Below are positions 25,139 through 33,586 of a stretch of DNA of 64,000 nt, piece after piece (within the stretch, counting starts at the first letter, position 1; the number at the start of each line of letters is the position of its first letter). The DNA is from Brevibacterium aurantiacum. Lineage in GTDB: Bacteria; Actinomycetota; Actinomycetes; Actinomycetales; Brevibacteriaceae. Position numbers and translations under genes: made by a program. The DNA lies in assembly GCF_007558825.1 (NCBI RefSeq), contig NZ_VLTK01000007.1, positions 18,132 to 82,131 of the forward strand, given 5' to 3'. The notes below the pieces were generated by a model. That model was not told where the DNA came from, ran no database searches, and saw only the letters and a program-made list of their open reading frames with translations.

Positions 25139-25776
25139 AGTCGATGAATGATTCCGCCGCCGACAGGTCCCACACCGCCGCCCCCGCACTCATCGGGGCG
25201 CTGCTTCACCTCGCCGCGATCGACGCGGGCCTCGGCTCGGCCACGTCATCTGCGCTGAGTCCCGAGGATAGCGAGATCCTCACCGAGGTGGAAGTTGCCC
25301 TGCGCAATCAGACGTTGAGCGGGCGAGGCGTGGACGATGCCCTCGCCGAGGTGGCCGGATCCATTGCCAGCGTGCGCAGCTCTGCCAGCCCGGTGCCGCT
25401 GACCGCAGCGAAATACGAGAGGCAGCGCACTGCCGTCCTCGGCCAACTTGGCGTGGTCTCGAGCAAGGGCGCGAGCGTGTGGCCGCCGACGAGTCAGACC
25501 GCCGTCCAGCGCTTCGGCTCCTGGAACGAGGCGCTGAAGGCTGCAGGGCTGGCGAGGAGCTCGGTCGGTCGCGCAAAGGGTCAGCTGCGCTTTGATGAGG
25601 CTGCCTACGATCAGGCAATTGCGACGTTCGTCGCTGACTGTGACGACCGTGATCTCGGTGCCACCTACAAGGCCTACGGCGAATACGCTGCCGAGCACAA
25701 GGGTGAAGTGCCCTCGGCCGCGGCGGTGCGGAAGTTCTACGGAAGCTGGAACGCAGCGCTCGCCTCGGCGGGGTGA
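25135..25776 (+). CDS. Homing-endonuclease-associated-repeat protein
   Basis: A 213-residue soluble protein. The first 75 residues are an Ala/Ser-rich helical region. Residues about 90-140 and 158-213 are two copies of the homing endonuclease associated repeat (HNH_repeat), each ending in the F-G-S-W-N-E-A-L-K-A-A-G-L type signature (RFGSWNEALKAAGL and FYGSWNAALASAG). In homing enzymes this repeat helps to grip DNA. Here no nuclease domain is present, so a DNA-binding role is a guess. The start overlaps the membrane-protein stop by ATGA. A second Met, three codons on, is an alternative start. Confidence 0.75.
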   Translation: MKSMNDSAADRSHTAAPALIGALLHLAAIDAGLGSATSSALSPEDSEILTEVEVALRNQTLSGRGVDDALAEVAGSIASVRSSASPVPLTAAKYERQRTAVLGQLGVVSSKGASVWPPTSQTAVQRFGSWNEALKAAGLARSSVGRAKGQLRFDEAAYDQAIATFVADCDDRDLGATYKAYGEYAAEHKGEVPSAAAVRKFYGSWNAALASAG

Positions 25777-25954
25777 GGGTCTCAGGGCGAACTTCTCGGG
25801 CCACTGCGGGATGGCTCGATGACGCAGAAATGTGCAAATACACAATTCTGAGTCCCACCTCGGTGTGAAATTTCATTGTCGCCGAAGTGCGCACAGGGAA
25901 GAGTGATGACAGTCACTTTCAACTCTGTTCATCTGCACTCCGGGAGGCACCACC

Positions 25955-27364
25955 ATGAGTTCGCCAACTCGCACCGACGACGGATCCGTCGACGACTCAG
26001 GCACCGGCACGGCTGCCAGCGCTCGCCTCGATCGCGCGAAGATGCGCAAGATCGCGACCGCCAGCGTCATCGGCACCACCGTGGAATGGTACGACCTGTT
26101 CCTCTTCGGCACCGCCTCGGCGCTGGTGTTCAACCAGGTGTTCTTCCCCGAGCTCTCACCGGCTTTGGGTACGATCCTCGCGTTCCTCACCTTCGCCGCC
26201 GCCTACCTGGCGCGCACGGTGGGAGCGGTCCTGTTCGGACACTTCGGCGATCGCCTCGGACGCAAGTCGATGCTGCTCGTCTCCCTCCTCGTCATGGGTG
26301 GTGCGACCCTGGCCATCGGCTTGGTCCCCGACTTCAACACGATCGGCATCGCTGCACCGTTCATCCTGCTCACCCTGCGCATCATCCAAGGGCTCGCGCT
26401 CGGTGGCGAATGGGGTGGAGCGGTTCTCATGACCGTCGAACACGCACCCGAGGATCGTCGAGGCTGGTACGGGTCGATGGTCCAGGTGGGAGTCCCCGTG
26501 GGTACGCTGCTGGCCAACCTCGCCTTCCTCATCGTCACCGGTCTCGTGTCCGAGGAAGCGCTCATCTCCTGGGGCTGGAGGGTTCCGTTCATCGCCTCCG
26601 TGCTGCTTGTCGCCGTCGGCATCTACATCCGGCTCAACATCGAAGAGACCCCGAGCTTCCAGCAGGTCCGCGAACAGGGAGCGAAGGCCAAACTGCCCTT
26701 CGCCCACCTCATGCGCCACTATTGGAAGCCCGTCATCTTGGGCGGCGTCGCCACCCTGTCGACCGGGTCGACCTTCACGCTCATGGTCGCCTCCGGCGTC
26801 AACTACGGCACTCAGGAGAAGGGGCTGTCGAGCAACTTCATGCTCTGGGTCGTCCTCCTCGCCTGCATCGTCGGACTCATCTTCATCCCGGTCTTCGGCC
26901 GTCTGTCCGACAAACTCGGGCGGCGCCCGATCATCGCCGCAGGAATCGCCGGCGAAGTGATCCTCGCCTTCCCGTTCTTCTGGCTCATCAACACCGGGAA
27001 CGCCGCCGCAGTCTTCCTCGCCTACGGGCTGATGATGATCGCATTCTGCGCGAACTACGGCCCGATCGCGACCTTCCTCGCCGAGCTCTTCGGCGCGAAG
27101 ATCCGCTACTCCGGGCTGTCCGTGTCCTACATGCTCTCGGGCCTGCTGGGCTCGGCCATCACCCCCGCGATCACCGTGTGGCTGCTCGACGTCACCGGCA
27201 AGTCCGACTCGATGGCCTGGTACATCGCCGGCTCCGCGGTCCTGTCCCTCATCGCACTGTTCCTGCTCACCGAAAACCGTCTGCAGAGCATCGACCAGGC
27301 GGATACCGCCGAGGCGAGAGTCGACAGCGGCACGTCCGCCGAGGCTGGAGTGGAGAACCGATGA
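25955..27364 (+). CDS. MHS-family MFS transporter
   Basis: A 469-residue 12-helix protein with the N-terminal MHS marks: VIGTTVEWYDLFLFGTA near residue 37 and the loop motif GHFGDRLGRK near residue 95. A hydrophilic N-terminus of about 25 residues precedes. GGGAGG lies before the ATG. It heads a three-gene set, overlapping the RidA gene by ATGA, and so imports the compound that RidA and the RraA-like enzyme work on. Bases 25777-25954 hold its promoter and nothing else recognisable. The substrate is unknown, but MHS members carry organic acids and betaine-like compounds. Confidence 0.92.
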   Translation: MSSPTRTDDGSVDDSGTGTAASARLDRAKMRKIATASVIGTTVEWYDLFLFGTASALVFNQVFFPELSPALGTILAFLTFAAAYLARTVGAVLFGHFGDRLGRKSMLLVSLLVMGGATLAIGLVPDFNTIGIAAPFILLTLRIIQGLALGGEWGGAVLMTVEHAPEDRRGWYGSMVQVGVPVGTLLANLAFLIVTGLVSEEALISWGWRVPFIASVLLVAVGIYIRLNIEETPSFQQVREQGAKAKLPFAHLMRHYWKPVILGGVATLSTGSTFTLMVASGVNYGTQEKGLSSNFMLWVVLLACIVGLIFIPVFGRLSDKLGRRPIIAAGIAGEVILAFPFFWLINTGNAAAVFLAYGLMMIAFCANYGPIATFLAELFGAKIRYSGLSVSYMLSGLLGSAITPAITVWLLDVTGKSDSMAWYIAGSAVLSLIALFLLTENRLQSIDQADTAEARVDSGTSAEAGVENR

Positions 27365-27762
27365 TCCGTCACATCGAGACCGCGCCGGGGCTGGCCCCGA
27401 GCATCGGTCCCTACTCACAGGCCGTGGTCGCCAATGGCTTCGTCTTCACCACCGGACAGGTGCCCTTCGGCGCCGACGGTGTCACACCAGAAGCGTTCGA
27501 AGACCAGGTGAGAACGTGTCTGAGTAACCTACGATCGGTTCTCGACGAGGCGGGCAGCGGGATTGACCGGGTCGTCAAGGTCAACGCCTACCTGACCGCA
27601 CCTGAACAGCGGGAGCCATTCAACCGCGTCTACGCCGAATTCTTCAGTGAGGCGAAGCCGGCGCGGACCACCGTGTGCGTGTCGATCTGGGACATCTCCC
27701 TCGAAGTCGAATGCGTCGCGGTCCTGGGAGACTCGTCCGAAGCCAAGAGTGGGGCTGCATGA
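27361..27762 (+). CDS. RidA family enamine/imine deaminase
   Basis: A 133-residue RidA protein with canonical features: GPYSQAV (residues 17-23), FTTGQVP and Arg102 in KPARTTV, the residue that binds the carboxylate of 2-iminoacids, plus a late L-E-V-E-C-V. Known RidA enzymes hydrolyse reactive enamine/imine intermediates such as 2-aminoacrylate. It overlaps the transporter by ATGA and the RraA-like gene by ATGA, so the three are translated together. It therefore more likely serves this pathway than general housekeeping. It differs clearly from the Arg-less RidA-like protein at 5056-5514. Confidence 0.9.
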   Translation: MIRHIETAPGLAPSIGPYSQAVVANGFVFTTGQVPFGADGVTPEAFEDQVRTCLSNLRSVLDEAGSGIDRVVKVNAYLTAPEQREPFNRVYAEFFSEAKPARTTVCVSIWDISLEVECVAVLGDSSEAKSGAA

Positions 27763-28388
27763 GCGCTGCGATCCCACCTGAATTGATCGAGGCACTCCGG
27801 GAGGTCGAGCTGCCGACGCTCGGCCACTTCCTCGAGGACGGTTTCTGCACTCCGCGTATGGTCCCGATCAACGCGGGACCGCAGATGGTCGGCAGGGCTC
27901 GAACCCTGGATCTGCGCGAACCTGATGCGCTCGCCGTCAATCGGGCACTGCACGGACTGAACCCAGGTGACGTCCTCGTCATCCGGGTCGCAAGTGGTAT
28001 CCACGCCCCGGTCGGGGCGGTCACTGCGGCTGCAGCGATCGCGAAGGGTGCCGCAGGCATCGTCGTCGACGGCCCCGTCACCGACTCCGAGGCGCTGCGG
28101 CTTGTGCAGGACAAGCTTCCGGTCTTCGCCACGGGCCTGATCGCACGGACGACGAAACGCATCGGCAGCCTCGGCGATGATGCCCTCGATTGTGAGGTCG
28201 ACATCGACGGCGTCACGGTCAGTCCGGGCGATCTGGTGCTCGGCGATCGTCAGGGCGTGCTGGTTCTTCCGCCTGCAGGGCCAGGAAGTGAGGTGCTGCA
28301 GGCGGCGTTGGCCTCCGATCGGGGCGAACCGGAGTTACTCGCGCGAATCGCGGCTGGGGAGGACCTGCGGGTGCTGCTGCCGGGATAG
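27759..28388 (+). CDS. RraA-like (HMG aldolase-type) family protein
   Basis: A 209-residue protein of the RraA / 4-hydroxy-4-methyl-2-oxoglutarate aldolase fold. GDVLVI, GAAGIVVDGPVTD and the late G-D-L-V-L-G-D-R-Q-G-V-L-V-L-P are family wording. Known aldolases of this fold have an Arg-Asp pair in the segment after VVDG. Here it is Thr108-Asp109, so the metal-binding Asp is kept but the substrate-binding Arg is missing. The reaction may therefore be different, for instance another decarboxylation or lyase step. It is last in the MHS/RidA/RraA operon and overlaps RidA by ATGA. Confidence 0.85.
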   Translation: MSAAIPPELIEALREVELPTLGHFLEDGFCTPRMVPINAGPQMVGRARTLDLREPDALAVNRALHGLNPGDVLVIRVASGIHAPVGAVTAAAAIAKGAAGIVVDGPVTDSEALRLVQDKLPVFATGLIARTTKRIGSLGDDALDCEVDIDGVTVSPGDLVLGDRQGVLVLPPAGPGSEVLQAALASDRGEPELLARIAAGEDLRVLLPG

Positions 28389-28621
28389 GCGTTCAGAGAC
28401 GTTCGCGGCGCTCGACCGTAGGGTTGCAGGTCTCGTATCTTCATATGTCTGTGCGCGAAAACGTGACGTTCTCCAAAGCGCACCTCCTGAAAAGCGCGCG
28501 TCGAAGCGAACCCGTGTGATGTCAGCCAGTTTGCGCCAGCAGAAGTATGGTGCGCGGGCTCTGAACCTTTATCGGCATCGCGCGGTTCCTGGCGCCAGTC
28601 TCTACGTCAATCAGCGGCATA

Positions 28622-28654
28622 CCGCTGTGCGGTCCAACGGGAACCGCACAGCGG
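28622..28654. terminator. Hairpin terminator after the amidohydrolase gene
   Basis: CCGCTGTGCGGT and ACCGCACAGCGG form a perfect 12-bp stem with a 9-nt loop, starting 8 nt past the stop of the leftward amidohydrolase. It may serve both converging units. The remainder of 28389-28662 (274 bp) shows no gene. Confidence 0.7.
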
Positions 28655-28662
28655 ACAGAACC

Positions 28663-29889
28663 TCACTCGAGGAGGCGTCCTCCCTTGATGACGGAGTGGA
28701 TTGAGCTGTCTGCGTCGCCCAGCACTGAAACGTCGTCAAGCGGATTGGCGTCGAGGACCAGCAGGTCAGCGGAGGCCCCTGCCGCTACCACGCCGAGGTT
28801 ACCTTCCTGTCTGAGCAGTTCGGCGGCTGTGGTCGTGGCCGAGCGCAGGACTTGGTGGGAGGTCTGAACTTTGGCGCGAATGGCAAATTCCTGGCCCTGA
28901 TGTGGGTGCATTCCGCCCAGCAGATCAGAGCCGTAGGCGATCTTCACATTGTGTTCAGCTGCCAGCTTCAGGGCATCCAGGCCGGCGTAGAGGACGTCGT
29001 CGACCTTATTCTGGCTAGCTTCCGGCAGGCCGAATGCAGCGCCATCCTGCTTCAGACGCTCGTATGTCACGAGGGTGGGGACGAGGAAAGCGTTCTTCTC
29101 GAGAAGGAGTTCGACGCTCCGGCGATCGATGAGGTTGCCGTGTTCGATGGAGCGAACGCCGAGTTCAAGGCCGCGATTGACCGACTTCGCAGTGTAGGCG
29201 TGTCCGAGTACATACCGATTCGCCGCTTCTGCTTCCTCGACTGCCGCTCGGATCTCATCGTCTGAGAACTGGGTCGAATCGACGCGGTCGGTGGGGGAGG
29301 CCACTCCGCCTGAGAGCATAATCTTGACGTGATCCGCGCCGGTGCGCAGATTCTCCCGGGCGGCTTTTCGCACCGCGTCAGCTCCATCGCAGACAATGCC
29401 GATATTCGGACAGCACAGGTGCTTGTCCATGACATGGGTTCCGGGTCCGCGCATATCTGCGTGTCCTCCGGTCTGCGACAGCGCCTTGCCGCCGAAGAAC
29501 AGCCGCGGCGCAGGGAAGAGATTCTCGCGCGCTGCCGCCGCGATGCCGAAGTCTGCGCCTCCGGCATCACGCACGGTGGTGAAACCGCGACCGAGCATGT
29601 CTCCCATCAGACGTGCGGCTTGAGCGCCGAGGTAGTAGGGCGACTGATCGCCCAGGTTGCCGAGGTTCGCGGTGGTAGCCAAGACATGGACGTGAGCGTC
29701 GATCAGACCGGGGGAGACGATTCTGCCTTCGGCATCGAAGCAGTCTGACCCCGAAGATGGGCGGCTTCCGCCGACCTCGACAATCTGCTCGCCATTGATG
29801 GTCACTGTCGTCGGCTCGGATATCGTGGCCGTATCCACGTCGAGGACCCGAGCGTTGGTGATCGTGCTGATGCCCTGACCGAGATGCAT
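28663..29889 (-). CDS. Amidohydrolase (imidazolonepropionase-like) family protein
   Basis: A 408-residue metal-dependent hydrolase of the amidohydrolase superfamily, in the group often called imidazolonepropionase-like or Xaa-Pro dipeptidase-like. The first metal ligands are in LIDAHVHVLA (residues about 63-72). Further ones are His in LGHAYTAKS and SIEHGNLID, and Asp in IAYGSDLLGG. GAAGGAGACACGGA precedes the ATG. It is divergent from the RpiR regulator, with a TGCAA-N6-TTGCA operator between, and the sodium symporter downstream of RpiR carries the same operator. The three probably act together in using one substrate, perhaps a cyclic amide or dipeptide-like compound. Confidence 0.88.
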   Translation of the reverse strand: MHLGQGISTITNARVLDVDTATISEPTTVTINGEQIVEVGGSRPSSGSDCFDAEGRIVSPGLIDAHVHVLATTANLGNLGDQSPYYLGAQAARLMGDMLGRGFTTVRDAGGADFGIAAAARENLFPAPRLFFGGKALSQTGGHADMRGPGTHVMDKHLCCPNIGIVCDGADAVRKAARENLRTGADHVKIMLSGGVASPTDRVDSTQFSDDEIRAAVEEAEAANRYVLGHAYTAKSVNRGLELGVRSIEHGNLIDRRSVELLLEKNAFLVPTLVTYERLKQDGAAFGLPEASQNKVDDVLYAGLDALKLAAEHNVKIAYGSDLLGGMHPHQGQEFAIRAKVQTSHQVLRSATTTAAELLRQEGNLGVVAAGASADLLVLDANPLDDVSVLGDADSSIHSVIKGGRLLE

Positions 29890-29943
29890 TCCGTGTCTCC
29901 TTCATTGGATCCGATTAGGATGATGGGCCCAGAGTAGATGAAA

Positions 29944-29959
29944 TGCAACATTTTTTGCA
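29944..29959. promoter_or_regulatory. RpiR operator copy 1 (TGCAA-N6-TTGCA)
   Basis: TGCAA, six bases CATTTT, TTGCA. It lies between the divergent amidohydrolase and RpiR genes, immediately before the RpiR ribosome site. The same spaced palindrome recurs before the sodium symporter at 30824-30839, which makes chance unlikely. Confidence 0.65.
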
Positions 29960-29974
29960 ATGGAGGTCCGAACT

Positions 29975-30817
29975 GTGAGCAGCTTCTCCGAGTGGGTCGA
30001 CACTCTTCGATCGGCTGCACGGCTGACACGTGCGACGAAGACGATACTGGGTGTGATCAAGACGGACCCGGATGAGGCCGCATACTGCTCTGCCCAAGCT
30101 CTTGCCGATATGGCGCAGGTGAACGTCGCAACTGTCGTTCGGGCCGCTCAGTCTCTCGGATACTCCGGCTGGCCGGCCTTCTCAGCCGAAATCCGCACTC
30201 GCTATCTGGCGTCGCTGAGCTCACGCAGCTTGTATCTGCACAATCGAAGTCAGGGGCTGTTGGCGACCACGATCGACAAGGACATCGAACTGCTCGAACG
30301 CATGCGCGATGGTCTCGACGAGAACTCTTTGAACAGAATGAGCGAGCACATCATCGCCTCCGAATCCACGGGTGTGTTCGCGACGGGATCCTACGCGGCC
30401 CCTGGAATGCAACTGTCGCATGTGGCTCAGATGCTCGGATTTCGGGTACGTCTTCATTCGGGCTCCGTGACGTCGATGGTCAACGAGGTCAATCTCCTCA
30501 CTTGGCGTGACTGCTTCCTCGCAATCACGCTGTGGAAGTCCTCCCGCGCCGTGGTGCAGTTGGCCGAGGCTGCGCGCGAGCAGGGAGCCAAGGTCCTCGT
30601 CATCGCCGATCGTCAGACTGCGTTGACCGACATTGCCGACGAGTACGTCCTCGTGCCCGCCGAGTCCTCCGAGCTGATCTCATCGCTCGTGTGTGCGACC
30701 AGTGCCGTCCAGTACCTACTGGGGTGTCTTGCCCGGCATGACGAGGAGCGGACCCAGAGCATGCTCGGACGCATCGACGACCTCTGGGGAGCCACCTCGG
30801 CGATTGCCGAAGAATGA
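29975..30817 (+). CDS. MurR/RpiR-family transcriptional regulator
   Basis: The GTG at 29975, with GGAGG 8 nt upstream, is a better start than the ATG at 29960, which lies against the operator. The 280-residue product has an N-terminal HTH_6 domain (about 1-75; ALADMAQVNVATVVRAAQSLGYSG) and a C-terminal SIS domain (about 110-265; GSYAAPGMQLSHVAQML, then VLVIADRQTALTDIADEYVLV), as in regulators that sense sugar phosphates. It sits between the amidohydrolase and the sodium symporter, and copies of a TGCAA-N6-TTGCA palindrome flank it, so it probably controls both. The ligand is unknown. Confidence 0.9.
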   Translation: MSSFSEWVDTLRSAARLTRATKTILGVIKTDPDEAAYCSAQALADMAQVNVATVVRAAQSLGYSGWPAFSAEIRTRYLASLSSRSLYLHNRSQGLLATTIDKDIELLERMRDGLDENSLNRMSEHIIASESTGVFATGSYAAPGMQLSHVAQMLGFRVRLHSGSVTSMVNEVNLLTWRDCFLAITLWKSSRAVVQLAEAAREQGAKVLVIADRQTALTDIADEYVLVPAESSELISSLVCATSAVQYLLGCLARHDEERTQSMLGRIDDLWGATSAIAEE

Positions 30818-30823
30818 GACGTT

Positions 30824-30839
30824 TGCAAAACATGTTGCA
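30824..30839. promoter_or_regulatory. RpiR operator copy 2 (TGCAA-N6-TTGCA)
   Basis: TGCAA, AACATG, TTGCA, in the 88-bp gap between the RpiR gene and the sodium symporter. It is identical in arms and spacing to the copy at 29944-29959. Confidence 0.65.
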
Positions 30840-30905
30840 TTCACCTGTGCTCATCGTTGAGAATCGTGGTCAGCGCATCTGTGCTCCACGACACAAGGGA
30901 AACCT

Positions 30906-32327
30906 ATGAATCTCACATTCGTCATCGTCCTCATCGCCTACGTGGCGATCATGATCACCATCGCTGCGTGGTTCGGTCGCGCTTCGGCCATGAAGGACGG
31001 CGAGGACTTCGTCCTGGCGGGCAAATCCCTGCCCACCTGGGTGCTCGCCGGGACCCTGTTGGCGACCTTCGTCGGCTCCGGTTCGATCATCGGCGGCGCG
31101 AACTTCATCTTCAGCAATGGTCCGCTGGCGGGGATGCTGTTCTTCGGCGGCACCTTCTGCGGGATCATCGTCCTGTACTTCATCGCTCCCAGGGTCCGGA
31201 GGAACGGGTTCCGCACCGTCCCGGAACTGTTCGAATCCAAGTTCGGCCGACCGGTTCGCGTTGTGGGGACCATTGTCGTCCTCGTGGCGTTTATCGGCAT
31301 CACCGCGTACCAGTTCACCGGAGCCGGCTATATCCTCACTCTCATCACGCCGCTGAGCACTACCCAAGCGACGATCGTCGCCACGGTGCTCATCACGTTC
31401 CTGTCGCTGTCAGGCGGACTGAAGTCTGTAGCCTGGACCGACTTCCTCTCCGCCGTTCTCATTGTGCTCTCCCTGCTTGGAGCTCTCGTCTGGGTGTTCC
31501 TCAACGATCTCGGCGGTTTCGGCAGTTACGTCGAACGGCTGGACCCTGCGTTCAAGTCCTTCACTGGTGTACTCACACCCTGGCAGATCCTGGGCTATTT
31601 CCTGCCCCTGTTTCTCCTCATTCTCGGAGATCAAAACATGCACCAACGCCTCGCATCCGCCCGCTCTCCCAAAGTTGCCCGCAATGCGACGATCCTGTTC
31701 TTCGTCGGAGCTGCGCTGATCGTCGCGCCGATCATTCTGCTTGCCTCGGGCTCAACCATTCTCATGCCCGAGATCAATCCGGACATGGCGGTCCTCGCTC
31801 TCGCGGAGGGCGAGTTCACGCCCGCGGGCATCGGTGCCGTACTCCTCGTGGCCGCACTTGCGCTCATCATCACCACCGGGTCGTCCTATCTCCTGACTTG
31901 CTCCGGCAATGTCGTCTACGATCTCGTATTCATCAAAGACAAGGAACGAGGTAACTCCAAGAAGGGGGTCCTGGTTGGCAGGGCATCTGTTCTTGCGATC
32001 GCGATCTTGGGCTTCATCATGGTTCAGTTCTTCGAATCTGTGCTCGCTCTTCAGATGTACGCCTATACGATGTACGGCGCGGCGATCACTCCGACGGTGC
32101 TTGCTGCCCTGTTCTGGAAGCGAGTCACGGCAGCCGGGGCCTTGTCGTCAATGGTCGCCGGTGGCGTCGTGACCGTCCTCTGGGAGGTCAGTGGCAGATC
32201 CGAGGAGATCAATTCCGTCATTCCCGCGCTGCCTGCAGCTATCGCTGTCCTCATTGCGGTCAGCCTGCTGACCAAGCCTCACGGCAGTGACGCGCGTTCG
32301 GCGGCGGAGGTCCCTGCACGCCGCTGA
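30906..32327 (+). CDS. Sodium:solute symporter (SSS) family transporter
   Basis: A 473-residue integral membrane protein with about 13 hydrophobic segments. SSS-family features are FVLAGKSLPTWVLAGTLLATF near residue 35, the FRTVPELFESKFG loop, and TTGSSYLLTCSGNVVYDL near residue 330. These carriers use a sodium gradient to import sugars, amino acids or organic acids. AAGGGAAA lies before the ATG. The operator in front of it matches the one between RpiR and the amidohydrolase, so it is most likely the importer of the amidohydrolase substrate. A short hydrophilic tail follows the last helix. Confidence 0.9.
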   Translation: MNLTFVIVLIAYVAIMITIAAWFGRASAMKDGEDFVLAGKSLPTWVLAGTLLATFVGSGSIIGGANFIFSNGPLAGMLFFGGTFCGIIVLYFIAPRVRRNGFRTVPELFESKFGRPVRVVGTIVVLVAFIGITAYQFTGAGYILTLITPLSTTQATIVATVLITFLSLSGGLKSVAWTDFLSAVLIVLSLLGALVWVFLNDLGGFGSYVERLDPAFKSFTGVLTPWQILGYFLPLFLLILGDQNMHQRLASARSPKVARNATILFFVGAALIVAPIILLASGSTILMPEINPDMAVLALAEGEFTPAGIGAVLLVAALALIITTGSSYLLTCSGNVVYDLVFIKDKERGNSKKGVLVGRASVLAIAILGFIMVQFFESVLALQMYAYTMYGAAITPTVLAALFWKRVTAAGALSSMVAGGVVTVLWEVSGRSEEINSVIPALPAAIAVLIAVSLLTKPHGSDARSAAEVPARR

Positions 32328-32379
32328 ATCGCACGCTGCGGAGAAATTCCCTGGGGCGGGCGAGGACGTCCGCGGGAAG

Positions 32380-33549
32380 CTATCGCGTCGCCGCAAACGC
32401 CTCCAGCCGGTCGCACGCGTCGTTGATCGTGTCCGACGAGACTGCGAAGGTCAGGCGCAGGTAGCCTTCGCCTGCAGGTCCGAAGGCTGAGCCGGGGATC
32501 GTGGCGAGGTTGTGGTTCTCGAGGAGCGCGATCGCGAGTTCCCAGCAGCTCAGGACCCACTCCTTGATATTGACGAAGGCATAGAAGGTGGCTTCGGGTC
32601 GGATGACGTGCAGCCCGTCGATGGCGTTGATGCGGTCAATGAGGATCTCGCGCCGTTCGGCATAGGACTTGACCATCATGGCGACCTCGGTCTGCGGCCC
32701 TTCGATGGCAGCGACTGCGGCCTCCTGGACGAATCCCGGCAGGCTCGATGTCAGCCCCTCCTGAAGCAGAGACATCGGCGCGATGAGGTCCTCGCCGCCG
32801 ATGACGAATCCGCAGCGCCAGCCGGTCATCGCATAGGTCTTCGAAAAGCTGCCGATGGCGAGGTACCGGTCGAAGTCAGGGCGCACCTCGGAGATGGAGG
32901 TGAACTCGGCGTCGTCGAAGACCATCTCGTCGTAGACCTCGTCGGAGATGACGGTGAAGCCATGGTTGTCGGCGAGCTCGGCGATGCGCTCGAGCTCGGT
33001 ACGGTCCATGACCGAACCCAGTGGGTTCGAGGGGCTGTTGATGATCACCGCCGCGGTCTTGTCGCTGATGGCAGCTTCGACATCTGCGGCCCGGAGTTTG
33101 AAGTCGTTGTCCTCTTGCACCGGCACCGGCACCGCAACTCCGCCGAGGCGGTGGATCTGTCCCACGTAGTTCGGGAAGCTGGGATCGGGGATGATCACCT
33201 CCTCACCAGGGGAGACGGTGATGTCGAGAGCGAAGGTCAGCGCCTCCATCGCACCGAAGGAGACCATGACATTCTCCGGCCCGATGCCGCGATCCCAGCG
33301 GCCGGAATACTTGCGGGCGATTGCGTTGCGTAATTCGGGGATGCCGGCATTGGCGACATAGCGGGTGTTGTTGTTCTCGATGGCACGAATGCCGGCGGCC
33401 TTGATGTGCTCCGGGGTGTTGAAGTCGGGTTCCCCGACGGTCAGCTTCACCGCCTCAGGGAAGTCGAGCGCGAGGTTGAACATTTTGCGGATGCTCGAGG
33501 CCGGGTAATTCTCGGCCACCGGTGAGATGCGCCGGTAAGTGCGGGTCAT
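32380..33549 (-). CDS. PLP-dependent class I/II aminotransferase
   Basis: A 389-residue fold-type I aminotransferase. The PLP-binding Lys is in SFSKTYAMTGWRCGF (about residue 232). NSPSNPLGSV carries the conserved Asn near 171, with D-E-V-Y after it, and the late LRLTF contains the carboxylate-binding Arg. It transfers an amino group between an amino acid and a 2-oxoacid in the cytosol. It follows the DAO-type oxidase by 37 nt in the same direction, so the two are an operon. Its partner may generate or use the same amino compound. The substrate cannot be inferred more closely. Confidence 0.92.
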   Translation of the reverse strand: MTRTYRRISPVAENYPASSIRKMFNLALDFPEAVKLTVGEPDFNTPEHIKAAGIRAIENNNTRYVANAGIPELRNAIARKYSGRWDRGIGPENVMVSFGAMEALTFALDITVSPGEEVIIPDPSFPNYVGQIHRLGGVAVPVPVQEDNDFKLRAADVEAAISDKTAAVIINSPSNPLGSVMDRTELERIAELADNHGFTVISDEVYDEMVFDDAEFTSISEVRPDFDRYLAIGSFSKTYAMTGWRCGFVIGGEDLIAPMSLLQEGLTSSLPGFVQEAAVAAIEGPQTEVAMMVKSYAERREILIDRINAIDGLHVIRPEATFYAFVNIKEWVLSCWELAIALLENHNLATIPGSAFGPAGEGYLRLTFAVSSDTINDACDRLEAFAATR

Positions 33550-33586
33550 AGGGGCCTACTTTCGTGTGTGGTCGACGGGTCGGTCT

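Noticed and set aside
25876..27360. Long in-frame extension upstream of the second RidA gene
   Set aside because: It reads the transporter in the wrong frame and gives His/Arg-rich sequence. The ATGA overlap at 27361 fixes the real start.
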